9,596 nt of DNA, taken from positions 1 through 9,596 of the forward strand of contig WREG01000063.1 of NCBI GenBank assembly GCA_009779455.1. Direction: 5' to 3'. A model generated the notes under the pieces. The model was not told the DNA's origin. It saw only the letters and a program-made list of their open reading frames with translations, and did no database searches. A program made the translations under genes and the position numbers. Source of the stretch: Oscillospiraceae bacterium (lineage in GTDB: Bacteria; Bacillota; Clostridia; Oscillospirales; Acutalibacteraceae). Positions 1 through 6,119 of the stretch are shown here, piece by piece. The first letter of the stretch is position 1. Every line of letters starts with the position of its first letter.

Positions 1-720
1 AATGCCCGCCGCATGGGCTTCTTCGCAGAGCCGCTTGAAATCCTCCGGGCTACCCAGCAGGCCGTCGGGCTTCATGTAGTCGGCTGTGTCGTAGCGGTGG
101 TTGGAATGGGCCTCAAAAATCGGGTTTAAATATATGCAGGTGACCCCCTGCGACGAAAGATAGGGGAGTTTTTCCGTAATCCCCTTAAAATCCCCCTGAA
201 AATAGTCGTTGTTGAGGATTTTGCCGTTTGGCGCGGGCCTGTATTCGGGAATCCCGCCCCAATCGGGGCGCAATATCCTGTCGGCGGGGATGCTATCCTT
301 TTTTTCTCCGGAAAAATTGAAGCGGTCGGGGAAAATCTGATAAATCACCCCGCCTTTTATCCAATCGGGCGTTTTAAAGCTTTCGGAATATACCGTCAGC
401 TGCCAGTCGCCGCCGTTTTCGTTTATTTCGCCCGCTCCGTTTTTGACGCGGGTGATTTTTTGCCTGCCGTCAGAGCCGTCGAATTCAAAACGGTACCAAT
501 AAAGCCCCTTTTCGGGCGCATCATATTCCAAAGACCAAAACCCGTCATTATTTTTATTCATATTATGGTATTCAAACGGGCAAGCGTCACGTTTTACGGC
601 CAAAAAGACCGCGCCGGCGCCGCTCTCCGGCAAACAGACGGAAAATTGTATGCGCTGCCCTTCGCATACCGCGCCGAAAGGGGATTTATATTTTGCGTCC
701 CTTGAATCAAAGGGGATCAT
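1..720 (-). CDS. Family 13 glycoside hydrolase (neopullulanase/cyclomaltodextrinase type), N-terminal part; gene continues past the window's left edge
   Basis: Reading leftward from ATG at 720 gives 240 uninterrupted codons that run off the window. Residues 1-115 look like the beta-rich N-terminal domain of GH13 maltodextrin-degrading enzymes. The catalytic barrel then starts with the family's typical VIYQIFPDRF (125-134), followed by NDYFQGDFKGI (171-181) and LNPIFEAHSNHRYDTADY (198-215), where His-208 and Asp-211 fall in the substrate-binding loop. The catalytic Asp/Glu/Asp lie beyond the window. There is no signal peptide (it begins MIPFDSRDAKY), so a cytoplasmic enzyme cutting alpha-1,4/1,6 links of maltodextrins or pullulan fragments is likely. 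The ribosome binding site is weak; the best candidate is a GGTG about 8 bases before the ATG. The gene is divergent from ilvD and has its own promoter at 766-794. The family is secure; the exact substrate (neopullulanase, cyclomaltodextrinase or alpha-glucosidase) is not. Confidence 0.88.
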   Translation of the reverse strand, partial: MIPFDSRDAKYKSPFGAVCEGQRIQFSVCLPESGAGAVFLAVKRDACPFEYHNMNKNNDGFWSLEYDAPEKGLYWYRFEFDGSDGRQKITRVKNGAGEINENGGDWQLTVYSESFKTPDWIKGGVIYQIFPDRFNFSGEKKDSIPADRILRPDWGGIPEYRPAPNGKILNNDYFQGDFKGITEKLPYLSSQGVTCIYLNPIFEAHSNHRYDTADYMKPDGLLGSPEDFKRLCEEAHAAGI

Positions 721-765
721 TAATTTGCACCAACTTTTATATTAAGATTTTATCGGTTTTAAATA

Positions 766-794
766 ATTATACTTGATAAAACAAAAAAAATCAA
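766..794 (-). promoter_or_regulatory. Sigma-A-type promoter for the GH13 gene
   Basis: On the minus strand, TTGATT (794-789) and a perfect TATAAT (771-766) are separated by exactly 17 bases. Transcription would start near 759, leaving a leader of about 39 bases. An inverted repeat, CTTGAT (772-777) and ATCAAG (790-795), fills the spacer and abuts both promoter boxes, so it could be an operator. No regulator for it is visible in the window. Confidence 0.6.
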
Positions 795-964
795 GAAAGG
801 TTATTTTTAGTTGTCCCATTTTTTGGTAAAAGCTTATTTTACAAGGCTCATTTCCGTAGGCAATGTCAACAACTTAAGGATTTAAACATCTTTTGATCTC
901 ATGATTCTAAAAAACATTTTTTAAGTTAAAAAAACAGTCTTGATTTTTTATATCTTCTTTTTTC

Positions 965-993
965 TTGACAAAACCGTGCATGATATATATAAT
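965..993 (+). promoter_or_regulatory. Consensus sigma-A promoter for ilvD
   Basis: TTGACA (965-970) and TATAAT (988-993) match the consensus at every position and are 17 bases apart, so strong transcription is expected from about position 1000. The region just upstream is rich in A and T tracts (901-960), which often raise promoter activity. Confidence 0.75.
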
Positions 994-1017
994 TGAAATT
1001 GGGATAAATAAACACAT

Positions 1018-1110
1018 AAAGGAGAAAGTTTGAAAAATTACGCCGCGTTTGTAAAACGCCTCTATTCTTTCAAACTGCAAATTTTGTGCTTCGCAAAAAT
1101 TTATAAAGGA
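1018..1110 (+). promoter_or_regulatory. Structured 5' leader of ilvD with two hairpins and an upstream TTG start
   Basis: A strong AAAGGAG (1018-1024) sits 5 bases before TTG (1030), which is in frame with ilvD. Two nested stems follow: AGTTTGAAA (1027-1035) pairs perfectly with TTTCAAACT (1068-1076), enclosing GCGTTT (1045-1050) paired with AAACGC (1054-1059). A second hairpin joins 1079-1088 to 1092-1102 around a CTT loop with one bulged A. It ends just before the AAGGA (1106-1110) that would serve the ATG at 1123. The first stem includes the TTG codon, so folding could decide which start is used. The stems are visible; the regulatory role is inferred. Confidence 0.4.
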
Positions 1111-1122
1111 TGGATTATAAAA

Positions 1123-2805
1123 ATGAAAAGAGAACTGCTGGACGACTTCAGGAGCGACGTTTTGAAGAACGGCGAGGCGAAAATAAGCTCCCGCGCCCTT
1201 ATGAAAGGCGCGGGGTTGACCGACGAGCAGATTTACAGGCCTTTTATAGGCGTGTGCAACTCCTACTCAAACTTTTTCCCCGGCCACTCGAACCTTGACA
1301 AGGTGGGCGCGGCCGTCAGGGAAGGCATTTTGATGGCGGGCGGCACGCCCGTGGATTTTTCGACCATAGGCATATGCGACGGCATCGTTATGGGCAATCT
1401 GGGCATGAAATACTCCCTCCCAAGCCGCGAGCTGATAGCCGACAGCGTGGAAACCATGGCGCAGGCCCACACCTGCGACGCAATCGTGCTGGTCTGCGGC
1501 TGCGACAAGATAATACCCGGTATGCTCATGGGCGCGCTTCGAATCGACATACCCACAATCGTCGTGACGGGCGGCCCCATGCTTGCGGGCAACTATAAGG
1601 GAAAGCGCGTTGACGTGCAGGACATAGCGGAATCGGCGGGCAAGGCCATCGCCGGCACCCTCGACCTTGAAACCTATATAGAATACGAGGAGGAGGCCTG
1701 CCCCGGCTGCGGCTCGTGCCAGGGCATGTTCACGGCCAACTCGATGGCCTGCATGACAGAGGTTTTGGGCTTTTCCCTGCCGGGAACGGGTACTGTGCCC
1801 GCCGTTTCCGCGAAAAGGTACCATATGGCCAAACGTTCGGGGATGCTGGCGGTGGAACTGGCGAAATACGACGTAAAGCCCTCCGATATCCTCACAGAAG
1901 CCTCCTTTGAGAACGCCATAAAGCTCGATATGATGCTGGGCTGCTCCACAAACACGGCTCTTCATCTGCCCGCGCTGGCTCATGAGGCCGGGTTCAAGTT
2001 CAATATCGACGATTTTGACCGCTTGAGCCGCACGACGCCCCATATAGTGAAGCTTTCGCCGTCTGGAACCCATTTAATGCAGGATTTGGATGTTGCGGGT
2101 GGCGTTTCGGGGGTATTGAAACAGGCGATTGAGGCTGAAATCATAGACGGCGCGTCCGAAACGGTTACGGGCAAGACCCTTTGGGAGAACGTGAAGGATA
2201 CGGAGATAATCGACAAGAGCGTGATACATGCCATGGACGACCCGTACTCCAACGAGGGTGGGTTAATGGTGTTAAAAGGCAATCTTGCCCCTCTGGGCGC
2301 GGTTATAAAGGTAGCGGGCGTGGCCCCTGAGATGTTCGAGCATACGGGTCCCGCAAAAGTATACAACAGCCACCAGCAGGCTTTCAGCTCGCTGATAATG
2401 GGCAAAATTGTCCCCGGCGACGTGATTGTGATACGCTATGAAGGACCCAGGGGCGGCCCGGGTATGCAGGAGATGCTTGTGCTGACCGCCCTGCTCTGCG
2501 GCCTCGGCATGGACAAGGACGTGGCCCTTGTGACCGACGGCAGGTTTTCCGGGCTTTCCCGCGGCGGGGTGATAGGCCACGTCTCACCCGAAGCGGCCCT
2601 GGGCGGCCCCATCGCCCTTGTTGAGGATGGGGATATGATAAAACTTAGCGTAAGCGGACGTTCGCTGGAGCTTTTGGTGGATGAAGCCGTATTGGAGGAA
2701 CGCCGGGCCGAATGGCAGGCACCGAAGCCGAATATCAGCACGGGCTGGCTGTCAAGGTACGCAAAGCTGGTCGGACCTGTGTCGGACGGGGCGGTGCTTG
2801 AATAG
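1123..2805 (+). CDS. ilvD: Dihydroxy-acid dehydratase (IlvD/Edd family)
   Basis: This enzyme removes water from 2,3-dihydroxy-3-methylbutanoate and its isoleucine-pathway homologue, the third common step of branched-chain amino acid synthesis in the cytoplasm. From the ATG at 1123 it has 560 residues, the normal size. Three cysteines suited to a [2Fe-2S] cluster are present: C45 in GVCNSYSNFFPGH, C127 in CDKIIPGM (family signature 1) and C199 in CPGCGSCQGMFTANSM. Signature 2 (VTDGRFSG) and RYEGPRGGPGMQEM are near the C terminus. An in-frame TTG at 1030 with a better ribosome binding site would add 31 residues (MKNYAAFVKRLYSF...) that match nothing expected in the family, so I prefer 1123. No other ilv or leu gene is nearby and no T-box leader is seen. 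A related sugar-acid dehydratase is possible, but the motifs favour IlvD. Confidence 0.88.
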   Translation: MKRELLDDFRSDVLKNGEAKISSRALMKGAGLTDEQIYRPFIGVCNSYSNFFPGHSNLDKVGAAVREGILMAGGTPVDFSTIGICDGIVMGNLGMKYSLPSRELIADSVETMAQAHTCDAIVLVCGCDKIIPGMLMGALRIDIPTIVVTGGPMLAGNYKGKRVDVQDIAESAGKAIAGTLDLETYIEYEEEACPGCGSCQGMFTANSMACMTEVLGFSLPGTGTVPAVSAKRYHMAKRSGMLAVELAKYDVKPSDILTEASFENAIKLDMMLGCSTNTALHLPALAHEAGFKFNIDDFDRLSRTTPHIVKLSPSGTHLMQDLDVAGGVSGVLKQAIEAEIIDGASETVTGKTLWENVKDTEIIDKSVIHAMDDPYSNEGGLMVLKGNLAPLGAVIKVAGVAPEMFEHTGPAKVYNSHQQAFSSLIMGKIVPGDVIVIRYEGPRGGPGMQEMLVLTALLCGLGMDKDVALVTDGRFSGLSRGGVIGHVSPEAALGGPIALVEDGDMIKLSVSGRSLELLVDEAVLEERRAEWQAPKPNISTGWLSRYAKLVGPVSDGAVLE

Positions 2806-2845
2806 CATAAAGGTCCGAAATAAAAAAAGATAGGAGTTTATTAGC

Positions 2846-2953
2846 GTGAAAAATACAAAAGAAAGGAACCAAGTAGGCGCGACCGCCATGCGGATTTCAT
2901 GGTCGATTTGTGCAGGCTTGGTGCATGGCGGTTTTTATGCCGGAATTGCCTGA
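2846..2953 (+). CDS. Possible 35-residue leader peptide overlapping the DNA glycosylase start
   Basis: GTG at 2846 has AGGAG (2832-2836) at 9-base spacing, the best ribosome binding site between ilvD and the glycosylase. The frame reads MKNTKERNQVGATAM... and stops at TGA 2951-2953, 17 bases inside the glycosylase gene but in another frame. The basic N-terminal half is followed by a mildly hydrophobic end (WSICAGLVHGGFYAGIA). I recognise no family. Because the glycosylase itself has only a weak GGCGG before its ATG, the small frame may deliver ribosomes to it by translational coupling. It could also be a chance open frame; 35 codons is short and there is no homology to lean on. Confidence 0.35.
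   Translation: MKNTKERNQVGATAMRISWSICAGLVHGGFYAGIA
2868..2936 (+). promoter_or_regulatory. Interleaved inverted repeats (pseudoknot or alternative stems) before the glycosylase start
   Basis: ACCGCCATGC (2882-2891) pairs perfectly with GCATGGCGGT (2923-2932), which runs into five T's (2932-2936) and then the ATG at 2937. A second pair, ACCAAG (2868-2873) and CTTGGT (2917-2922), is interleaved with the first, so the two either form a pseudoknot or exclude one another. A third option pairs CCATG (2886-2890) with CATGG (2898-2902). The arrangement resembles an attenuator or a translation-control element; no known riboswitch class is recognised. Confidence 0.4.
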
Positions 2954-3722
2954 TTTAGAGGTGTTTAAAACTAACGTTTATGGCCGGCTGGCCTCAAAGC
3001 GGCTTGTCGGGCTTGAAATATTCAACCCTAAAAAGGTTTTTGCCGCAAAGAAAACTTTAACCGACGACCTGGTCGGCAGGGATTTGACGTGTATCAACCG
3101 CGTGGGGAAGGAATTGTTTTTTGATTTCGGCGACCGCCGGGTTATTGCCGCGCACCTGATGCTAAACGGGGAAATTTCCGTCGTTGCCGAAGAAGCGGCC
3201 AGTGAAATCAAATTTAAAATTTTCTCTATGCGCTTTGAGTGCGACACCGTTGTATTCAGCGATAAGGGGAGCCTTTGCACCATAAAGTATATGCCCGTAT
3301 CCGGCAAAGCGCCCGACGCTTTTGATGAAGCGTTTACTTTTGATTATTTTTCCGGCGCCGTTCGCGGAAAACAGCGGGCCAATATAAAAGCGTTCCTTAT
3401 CGACCAAAGTGTTGTCAAGGGGATAGGCAACGCCTATGTTGACGAGATCCTTTGGGCTGCCCGCATATCGCCGCACTCGCTGGCCGGGAAGATACCTGAA
3501 GATAAACTGAAAGAGCTTTATAATGCGATCAATGATGTTTTGCGCGGTGCCGTTGACTCAATAAAGCGCATTTCGCCTGACATTATATCGGGCGAGGAAA
3601 GAAGCTTCCTTAAAGTGCATAACAGGGCCATAAAAAAAACGGAAACCGGCTATCCGATTATTACAGAAAGAATCGCTTCAAAAATCACTTATTATACAGA
3701 GGAACAAGCTGTATACGTTTGA
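2937..3722 (+). CDS. Fpg/Nei-family DNA glycosylase with a zincless finger
   Basis: The protein excises damaged bases and nicks the DNA backbone (base excision repair). The start is fixed by the catalytic N terminus: ATG at 2937 gives MPELPDLEVF, with Pro-2 as the nucleophile and Glu-3, whereas an upstream GTG at 2910 would bury them. Lys-58 (RVGKELFF) corresponds to Fpg Lys-57. The H2TH region carries DQSVVKGIGNAYVDEILWAARISPH (156-180), with Asn-165 as the DNA-phosphate contact. At 261 residues the length is normal. The C-terminal finger (about 226-257, LKVHNRAIKKTETGYP...ITYYTEEQ) keeps the shape of the Fpg finger but has none of its four zinc-binding cysteines, as in the zincless finger of animal NEIL1. 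Substrate preference (oxidised purines or pyrimidines) cannot be read from the sequence. The gene converges on hcp, with 5 bases between the stop codons. Confidence 0.87.
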   Translation: MPELPDLEVFKTNVYGRLASKRLVGLEIFNPKKVFAAKKTLTDDLVGRDLTCINRVGKELFFDFGDRRVIAAHLMLNGEISVVAEEAASEIKFKIFSMRFECDTVVFSDKGSLCTIKYMPVSGKAPDAFDEAFTFDYFSGAVRGKQRANIKAFLIDQSVVKGIGNAYVDEILWAARISPHSLAGKIPEDKLKELYNAINDVLRGAVDSIKRISPDIISGEERSFLKVHNRAIKKTETGYPIITERIASKITYYTEEQAVYV

Positions 3723-3727
3723 ATTTT

Positions 3728-5299
3728 TTAAAGCCCCGGCGCCAATATTTTCTTTAAATCCGCTTCCGGCGCGGATATGGGAGTCAAAGCGAATTTTTCC
3801 ACAAGGACGTTCAGGATGTTCGGCGATATGAACGCGGGCAGGGTCGGTCCTATGTATATGTTCTTTATGCCGAGCGAAAGCAGCGTCAGCAGGATGCAGA
3901 CCGCTTTTTGCTCATACCATGACAGCACCAAAGTCAGCGGCAAATCATTCACGCCGCAGTTGAAGGCTTCGGACAGGGCGGAGGCTACCTTTATCGCGCC
4001 GTACGCGTCGTTGCACTGGCCCATATCCATGATGCGGGGCAGGCCGCCGATTTCGCCGAGGTCAATGTCGTTGAAACGGTATTTTCCGCAGGCGAGGGTC
4101 AGAATAATCGTGTCTTTCGGCGTTTGCTTTACAAATTCCGTGTAGTAGTTCCTGCCGGGTTTCGCGCCGTCGCAGCCGCCCACAAGGAAGAAATGCCTGA
4201 CGGCCCCGGTTTTCACCGCGTCAATCACCTTGTCGGCTGCGGACAGCACCGTATTTTTCGCGAAACCGGTTGTAAGCGTATCCCCGCCGTTGATCCCCGT
4301 CATTTTGCGTTCTTCCCTGTACCCGCCGAGTGCCAGCGCTTTGTTGATGACGGGCGTGAAATCTTTGTCGCCGCCGATATGCGCCATACCCGGATAGGAC
4401 ACTACCGAAGTCGTGAATACCCGGTCGGAGTAGCTCGGTTTTACGGGCATAAGGCAGTTTGTGGTGAACAGTACGGGCGCGGGGATATTTTCAAATTCGC
4501 TCTGCTGGTTTTGCCAGGCCGTGCCGAAATTGCCTTTCAAATGCGGGTGTTTTTTCAGTTCGGGATAGCCGTGGGCAGGGAGCATCTCGCTGTGGGTGTA
4601 AATATTGACGCCCTTGCCCCGCGTCTGCTCCAAAAGCAATTTTAGGTCGCGCAGGTCATGGCCGGAAATAACGATAAACGGGCCGGGTTCGATATTGCAG
4701 CTTACCTTTATGGGTACGGGGTCCCCGTATGCGCCCGTGTTGGCCTCGTCGAGAAGCTCCATACACCTCAGGTTTACTCCGCCAAGCTCCGTTACGAGTG
4801 CCAGCAATTCTTCGGCGGGAATATCTTCGCCGACCGCGGACAAGCCCTTATAGAAAAAGCTGTTGACGGTTTCATCGGTTTTACCGAGGGCGTAAGCGTG
4901 GTGCGCGTAAGCCGCCATGCCGCGCAGCCCGAACAGCAGAAGCGATTTCAAAGAGCGGATATCCTCGTTGCCCTCCCAAAGCCGCGACATATCGTAAGCG
5001 CCGCTTTTTAAGCAAGACGGCGCGAGCTTTGCTTTTTCCGCTTTTACCGTGTCAATCTGCCTCTGTATGGCTTCGCCGTCGAAGCTTACGTTGGTTACCG
5101 CGGCAAACAGGCCGTCGATTATGGCTTTATCGGTACTTTCGGCGGTTGTGGTGCAATACGCGGCCTTCGCGAGGCCGATAAGCTCCCCTGTAAGCCCGTC
5201 CTGAAGATTGGCTGTATCGGCTTTTTTGCCGCATACGCCGCCTGTTGTGCAGCCCGAACCTCTCGCGGTCTGCTCGCATTGAAAACAAAACATTGACAT
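3728..5299 (-). CDS. hcp: Hybrid cluster protein (hydroxylamine reductase / NO-stress protein)
   Basis: Hcp carries a [4Fe-4S] cluster and a hybrid iron-sulfur-oxygen cluster. It reduces hydroxylamine in vitro and acts against nitric oxide and nitrosative stress in the cytoplasm. The 523 residues begin with the class I pattern C5-x2-C8-x8-C17-x5-C23. All seven hybrid-cluster ligands are visible: H214 (SGHDLRDL), E238 (YTHSEML), C282 (TTNCLMP), C376 (GGCDGAKPGR, the persulfide position), C404 (LACGKYRFN), C429 (MGQCNDAYG) and E463 (SWYEQKA). Six of them sit exactly 30 residues before their counterparts in the Desulfovibrio protein, and the seventh 31. A very strong GGGAGGA (5313-5307) stands 7 bases before the ATG and overlaps the stop of the upstream ferredoxin gene, so the two are co-transcribed and probably translationally coupled. 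Confidence 0.96.
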   Translation of the reverse strand: MSMFCFQCEQTARGSGCTTGGVCGKKADTANLQDGLTGELIGLAKAAYCTTTAESTDKAIIDGLFAAVTNVSFDGEAIQRQIDTVKAEKAKLAPSCLKSGAYDMSRLWEGNEDIRSLKSLLLFGLRGMAAYAHHAYALGKTDETVNSFFYKGLSAVGEDIPAEELLALVTELGGVNLRCMELLDEANTGAYGDPVPIKVSCNIEPGPFIVISGHDLRDLKLLLEQTRGKGVNIYTHSEMLPAHGYPELKKHPHLKGNFGTAWQNQQSEFENIPAPVLFTTNCLMPVKPSYSDRVFTTSVVSYPGMAHIGGDKDFTPVINKALALGGYREERKMTGINGGDTLTTGFAKNTVLSAADKVIDAVKTGAVRHFFLVGGCDGAKPGRNYYTEFVKQTPKDTIILTLACGKYRFNDIDLGEIGGLPRIMDMGQCNDAYGAIKVASALSEAFNCGVNDLPLTLVLSWYEQKAVCILLTLLSLGIKNIYIGPTLPAFISPNILNVLVEKFALTPISAPEADLKKILAPGL

Positions 5300-5312
5300 G
5301 ATGATTTCCTCC

Positions 5313-6026
5313 CTAATTTTCTAATATTTTTCCGTCGGTGGATATTGTTGCGATCTGCCACGGTATCATTTTCCCGCAGCTTTGGAGCGCGGTTTTGACA
5401 GCGGTTACGATGCCGGAGCAGCAGGGGACTACCATCCGGGCGACCGTCACGGATTTTATATCGTTCATCTTTAAAATAGCGGTCAGCTTTTCGGCGTAGT
5501 CCTCATTGTCGAGTTTGGGGCAGCCGATCACGGTTATGCGGTTTTTCATGTATTCGCTGTGGAAATTGCCGTATGCGTAAGCCGCGCAGTCAGCCGCGAC
5601 AAGCAAATCCGCATCTTTGAAATACGCCGCGTTCGGCGGCACAAGCTTGATCTGCACCGGCCACTGGTTAAGATGCGTCTCTGCCGATACCGCCTGCGCC
5701 TGCGCTTGCGTCGGTTCACAGAGGCTTTCACGTTCGATAACCTTTGAATGCGTGCCGGGGCAGCCGCAGGCCAAGGTGTCCGGCTGTTTGTTTTCCTTGC
5801 TTGCATTCACAGCGGCTTCGTCGAATGCCGCCGCTTCCCGCGCCTCAAAGCTTATGGCTCCCGTTGGGCATGCGGGCAGGCAGTTCCCGAGGCCGTCGCA
5901 ATAATCGTCCCGCAGCAGTTTGGCTTTGCCTCCGACGAGCCCTATCGCCCCTTCATTGCAGGCCGAAACGCACAGGCCGCATCCGTCGCATTTGGTTCCG
6001 TCAATTTTAATTATCTTTCTTTTCAT
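5313..6026 (-). CDS. Ferredoxin-domain iron-sulfur protein, probable electron partner of Hcp
   Basis: This 237-residue protein is the first gene of the fd-hcp operon. It starts with a ferredoxin domain: C13-x2-C16-x2-C19-x3-C23 is a complete [4Fe-4S] half. The second half reads C43-x5-C49-x3-C53-P (YCDGLGNCLPACPTGA) with Leu where the second cysteine should be. The rest (about 80-237) has further cysteines, including LACGCPGTHSK (86-96), LVAADCAAYAYGNF, ITVIGCPKLDN and MVVPCCSGIV, resembling uncharacterised proteins often found beside hcp in anaerobes. Passing electrons to Hcp is the natural role but is inferred from position. The ribosome binding site is AGGGT (6041-6037), 10 bases before the ATG. 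Promoter and operator lie just upstream at 6063-6100. Confidence 0.85.
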   Translation of the reverse strand: MKRKIIKIDGTKCDGCGLCVSACNEGAIGLVGGKAKLLRDDYCDGLGNCLPACPTGAISFEAREAAAFDEAAVNASKENKQPDTLACGCPGTHSKVIERESLCEPTQAQAQAVSAETHLNQWPVQIKLVPPNAAYFKDADLLVAADCAAYAYGNFHSEYMKNRITVIGCPKLDNEDYAEKLTAILKMNDIKSVTVARMVVPCCSGIVTAVKTALQSCGKMIPWQIATISTDGKILEN

Positions 6027-6046
6027 AAGTTTTTCACCCTTTCGTC

Positions 6047-6075
6047 TTGACTTCTTGAAAATATCATATTACAAT
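6047..6075 (+). promoter_or_regulatory. Promoter for the CRP/FNR-family regulator
   Basis: TTGACT (6047-6052) and TACAAT (6070-6075) each match five of six consensus bases with a 17-base spacer. Transcription would start near 6082, inside the inverted repeat 6075-6100. A protein bound there would block it, which suggests autorepression. Confidence 0.55.
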
Positions 6076-6091
6076 AAATACAACTTGTCTG
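6063..6091 (-). promoter_or_regulatory. Promoter for the ferredoxin-hcp operon
   Basis: On the minus strand, CAGACA (6091-6086, four of six consensus bases) and TATGAT (6068-6063, five of six) are 17 bases apart. The weak -35 box lies in the centre of the inverted repeat at 6075-6100, which suits a promoter that needs, or is blocked by, a bound regulator. Confidence 0.45.
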
Positions 6092-6100
6092 TTGTATTTA
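6075..6100. promoter_or_regulatory. Perfect inverted repeat, probable operator of the divergent hcp/regulator region
   Basis: TAAATACAAC (6075-6084) and GTTGTATTTA (6091-6100) are perfect reverse complements around six bases. The right arm also belongs to a second dyad, GTTGTA (6091-6096) and TACAAC (6099-6104). TACAAC-type half sites therefore occur three times in 26 bases. The repeat covers the transcription start of the regulator and the -35 box of the hcp operon. The adjacent CRP/FNR-family protein is the obvious ligand, but the half-site layout is not the classical CRP or FNR box. Confidence 0.6.
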
Positions 6101-6119
6101 CAACGAAAAGGTGATTTTT

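Larger units (their letters stand above)
721..1029. other. AT-rich divergent intergenic region between the GH13 gene and ilvD
   Basis: This gap has no credible gene. It contains the two outward-facing promoters listed separately and, at 908-923, an AT-only dyad with 7-base arms (TAAAAAA and TTTTTTA around CA) that is too weak to be a terminator. I see no T-box sequence of the kind that controls ilv genes in many Firmicutes, and no catabolite-repression site that fits its consensus well. Confidence 0.6.

Noticed and set aside
460..705. An 81-codon plus-strand open frame near the left edge
   Set aside because: It lies antisense to the GH13 gene, whose minus-strand frame gives clear family motifs throughout the same stretch.
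1000..1122. A T-box or other amino-acid riboswitch in the ilvD leader
   Set aside because: The conserved T-box sequence (AGGGTGGNACCGCG) is absent and the leader is too short for a full T-box fold.
1267..2073. A 268-codon open frame on the minus strand opposite ilvD
   Set aside because: It mirrors strongly coding IlvD sequence, has low-complexity His/Arg/Gly-rich composition and no recognisable domain or ribosome binding site. It is a by-product of codon bias in ilvD.
2882..2936. The stem at 2882-2932 with five T's as an ordinary ilvD terminator
   Set aside because: The loop is about 31 bases, the T's run straight into the glycosylase ATG, and competing stems are present. A regulatory element fits better, although some termination cannot be excluded.
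3753..3780. ATCCGC and GCGGAT dyad near the end of hcp as a shared terminator for the convergent genes
   Set aside because: It lies within hcp coding sequence with no T run on either strand. Similar small dyads are common in GC-rich codons.
4124..4645. A 173-codon plus-strand open frame within hcp
   Set aside because: Hcp is unmistakable on the minus strand across this region, with all its metal ligands. The antisense frame has no domain or start signal.
6085..6104. A classical CRP or FNR box in the hcp promoter region
   Set aside because: TTGT and ACAA half sites are present, but their spacing (11 or 4 bases) does not match the CRP (10) or FNR layout. The inverted repeat at 6075-6100 is the stronger signal.
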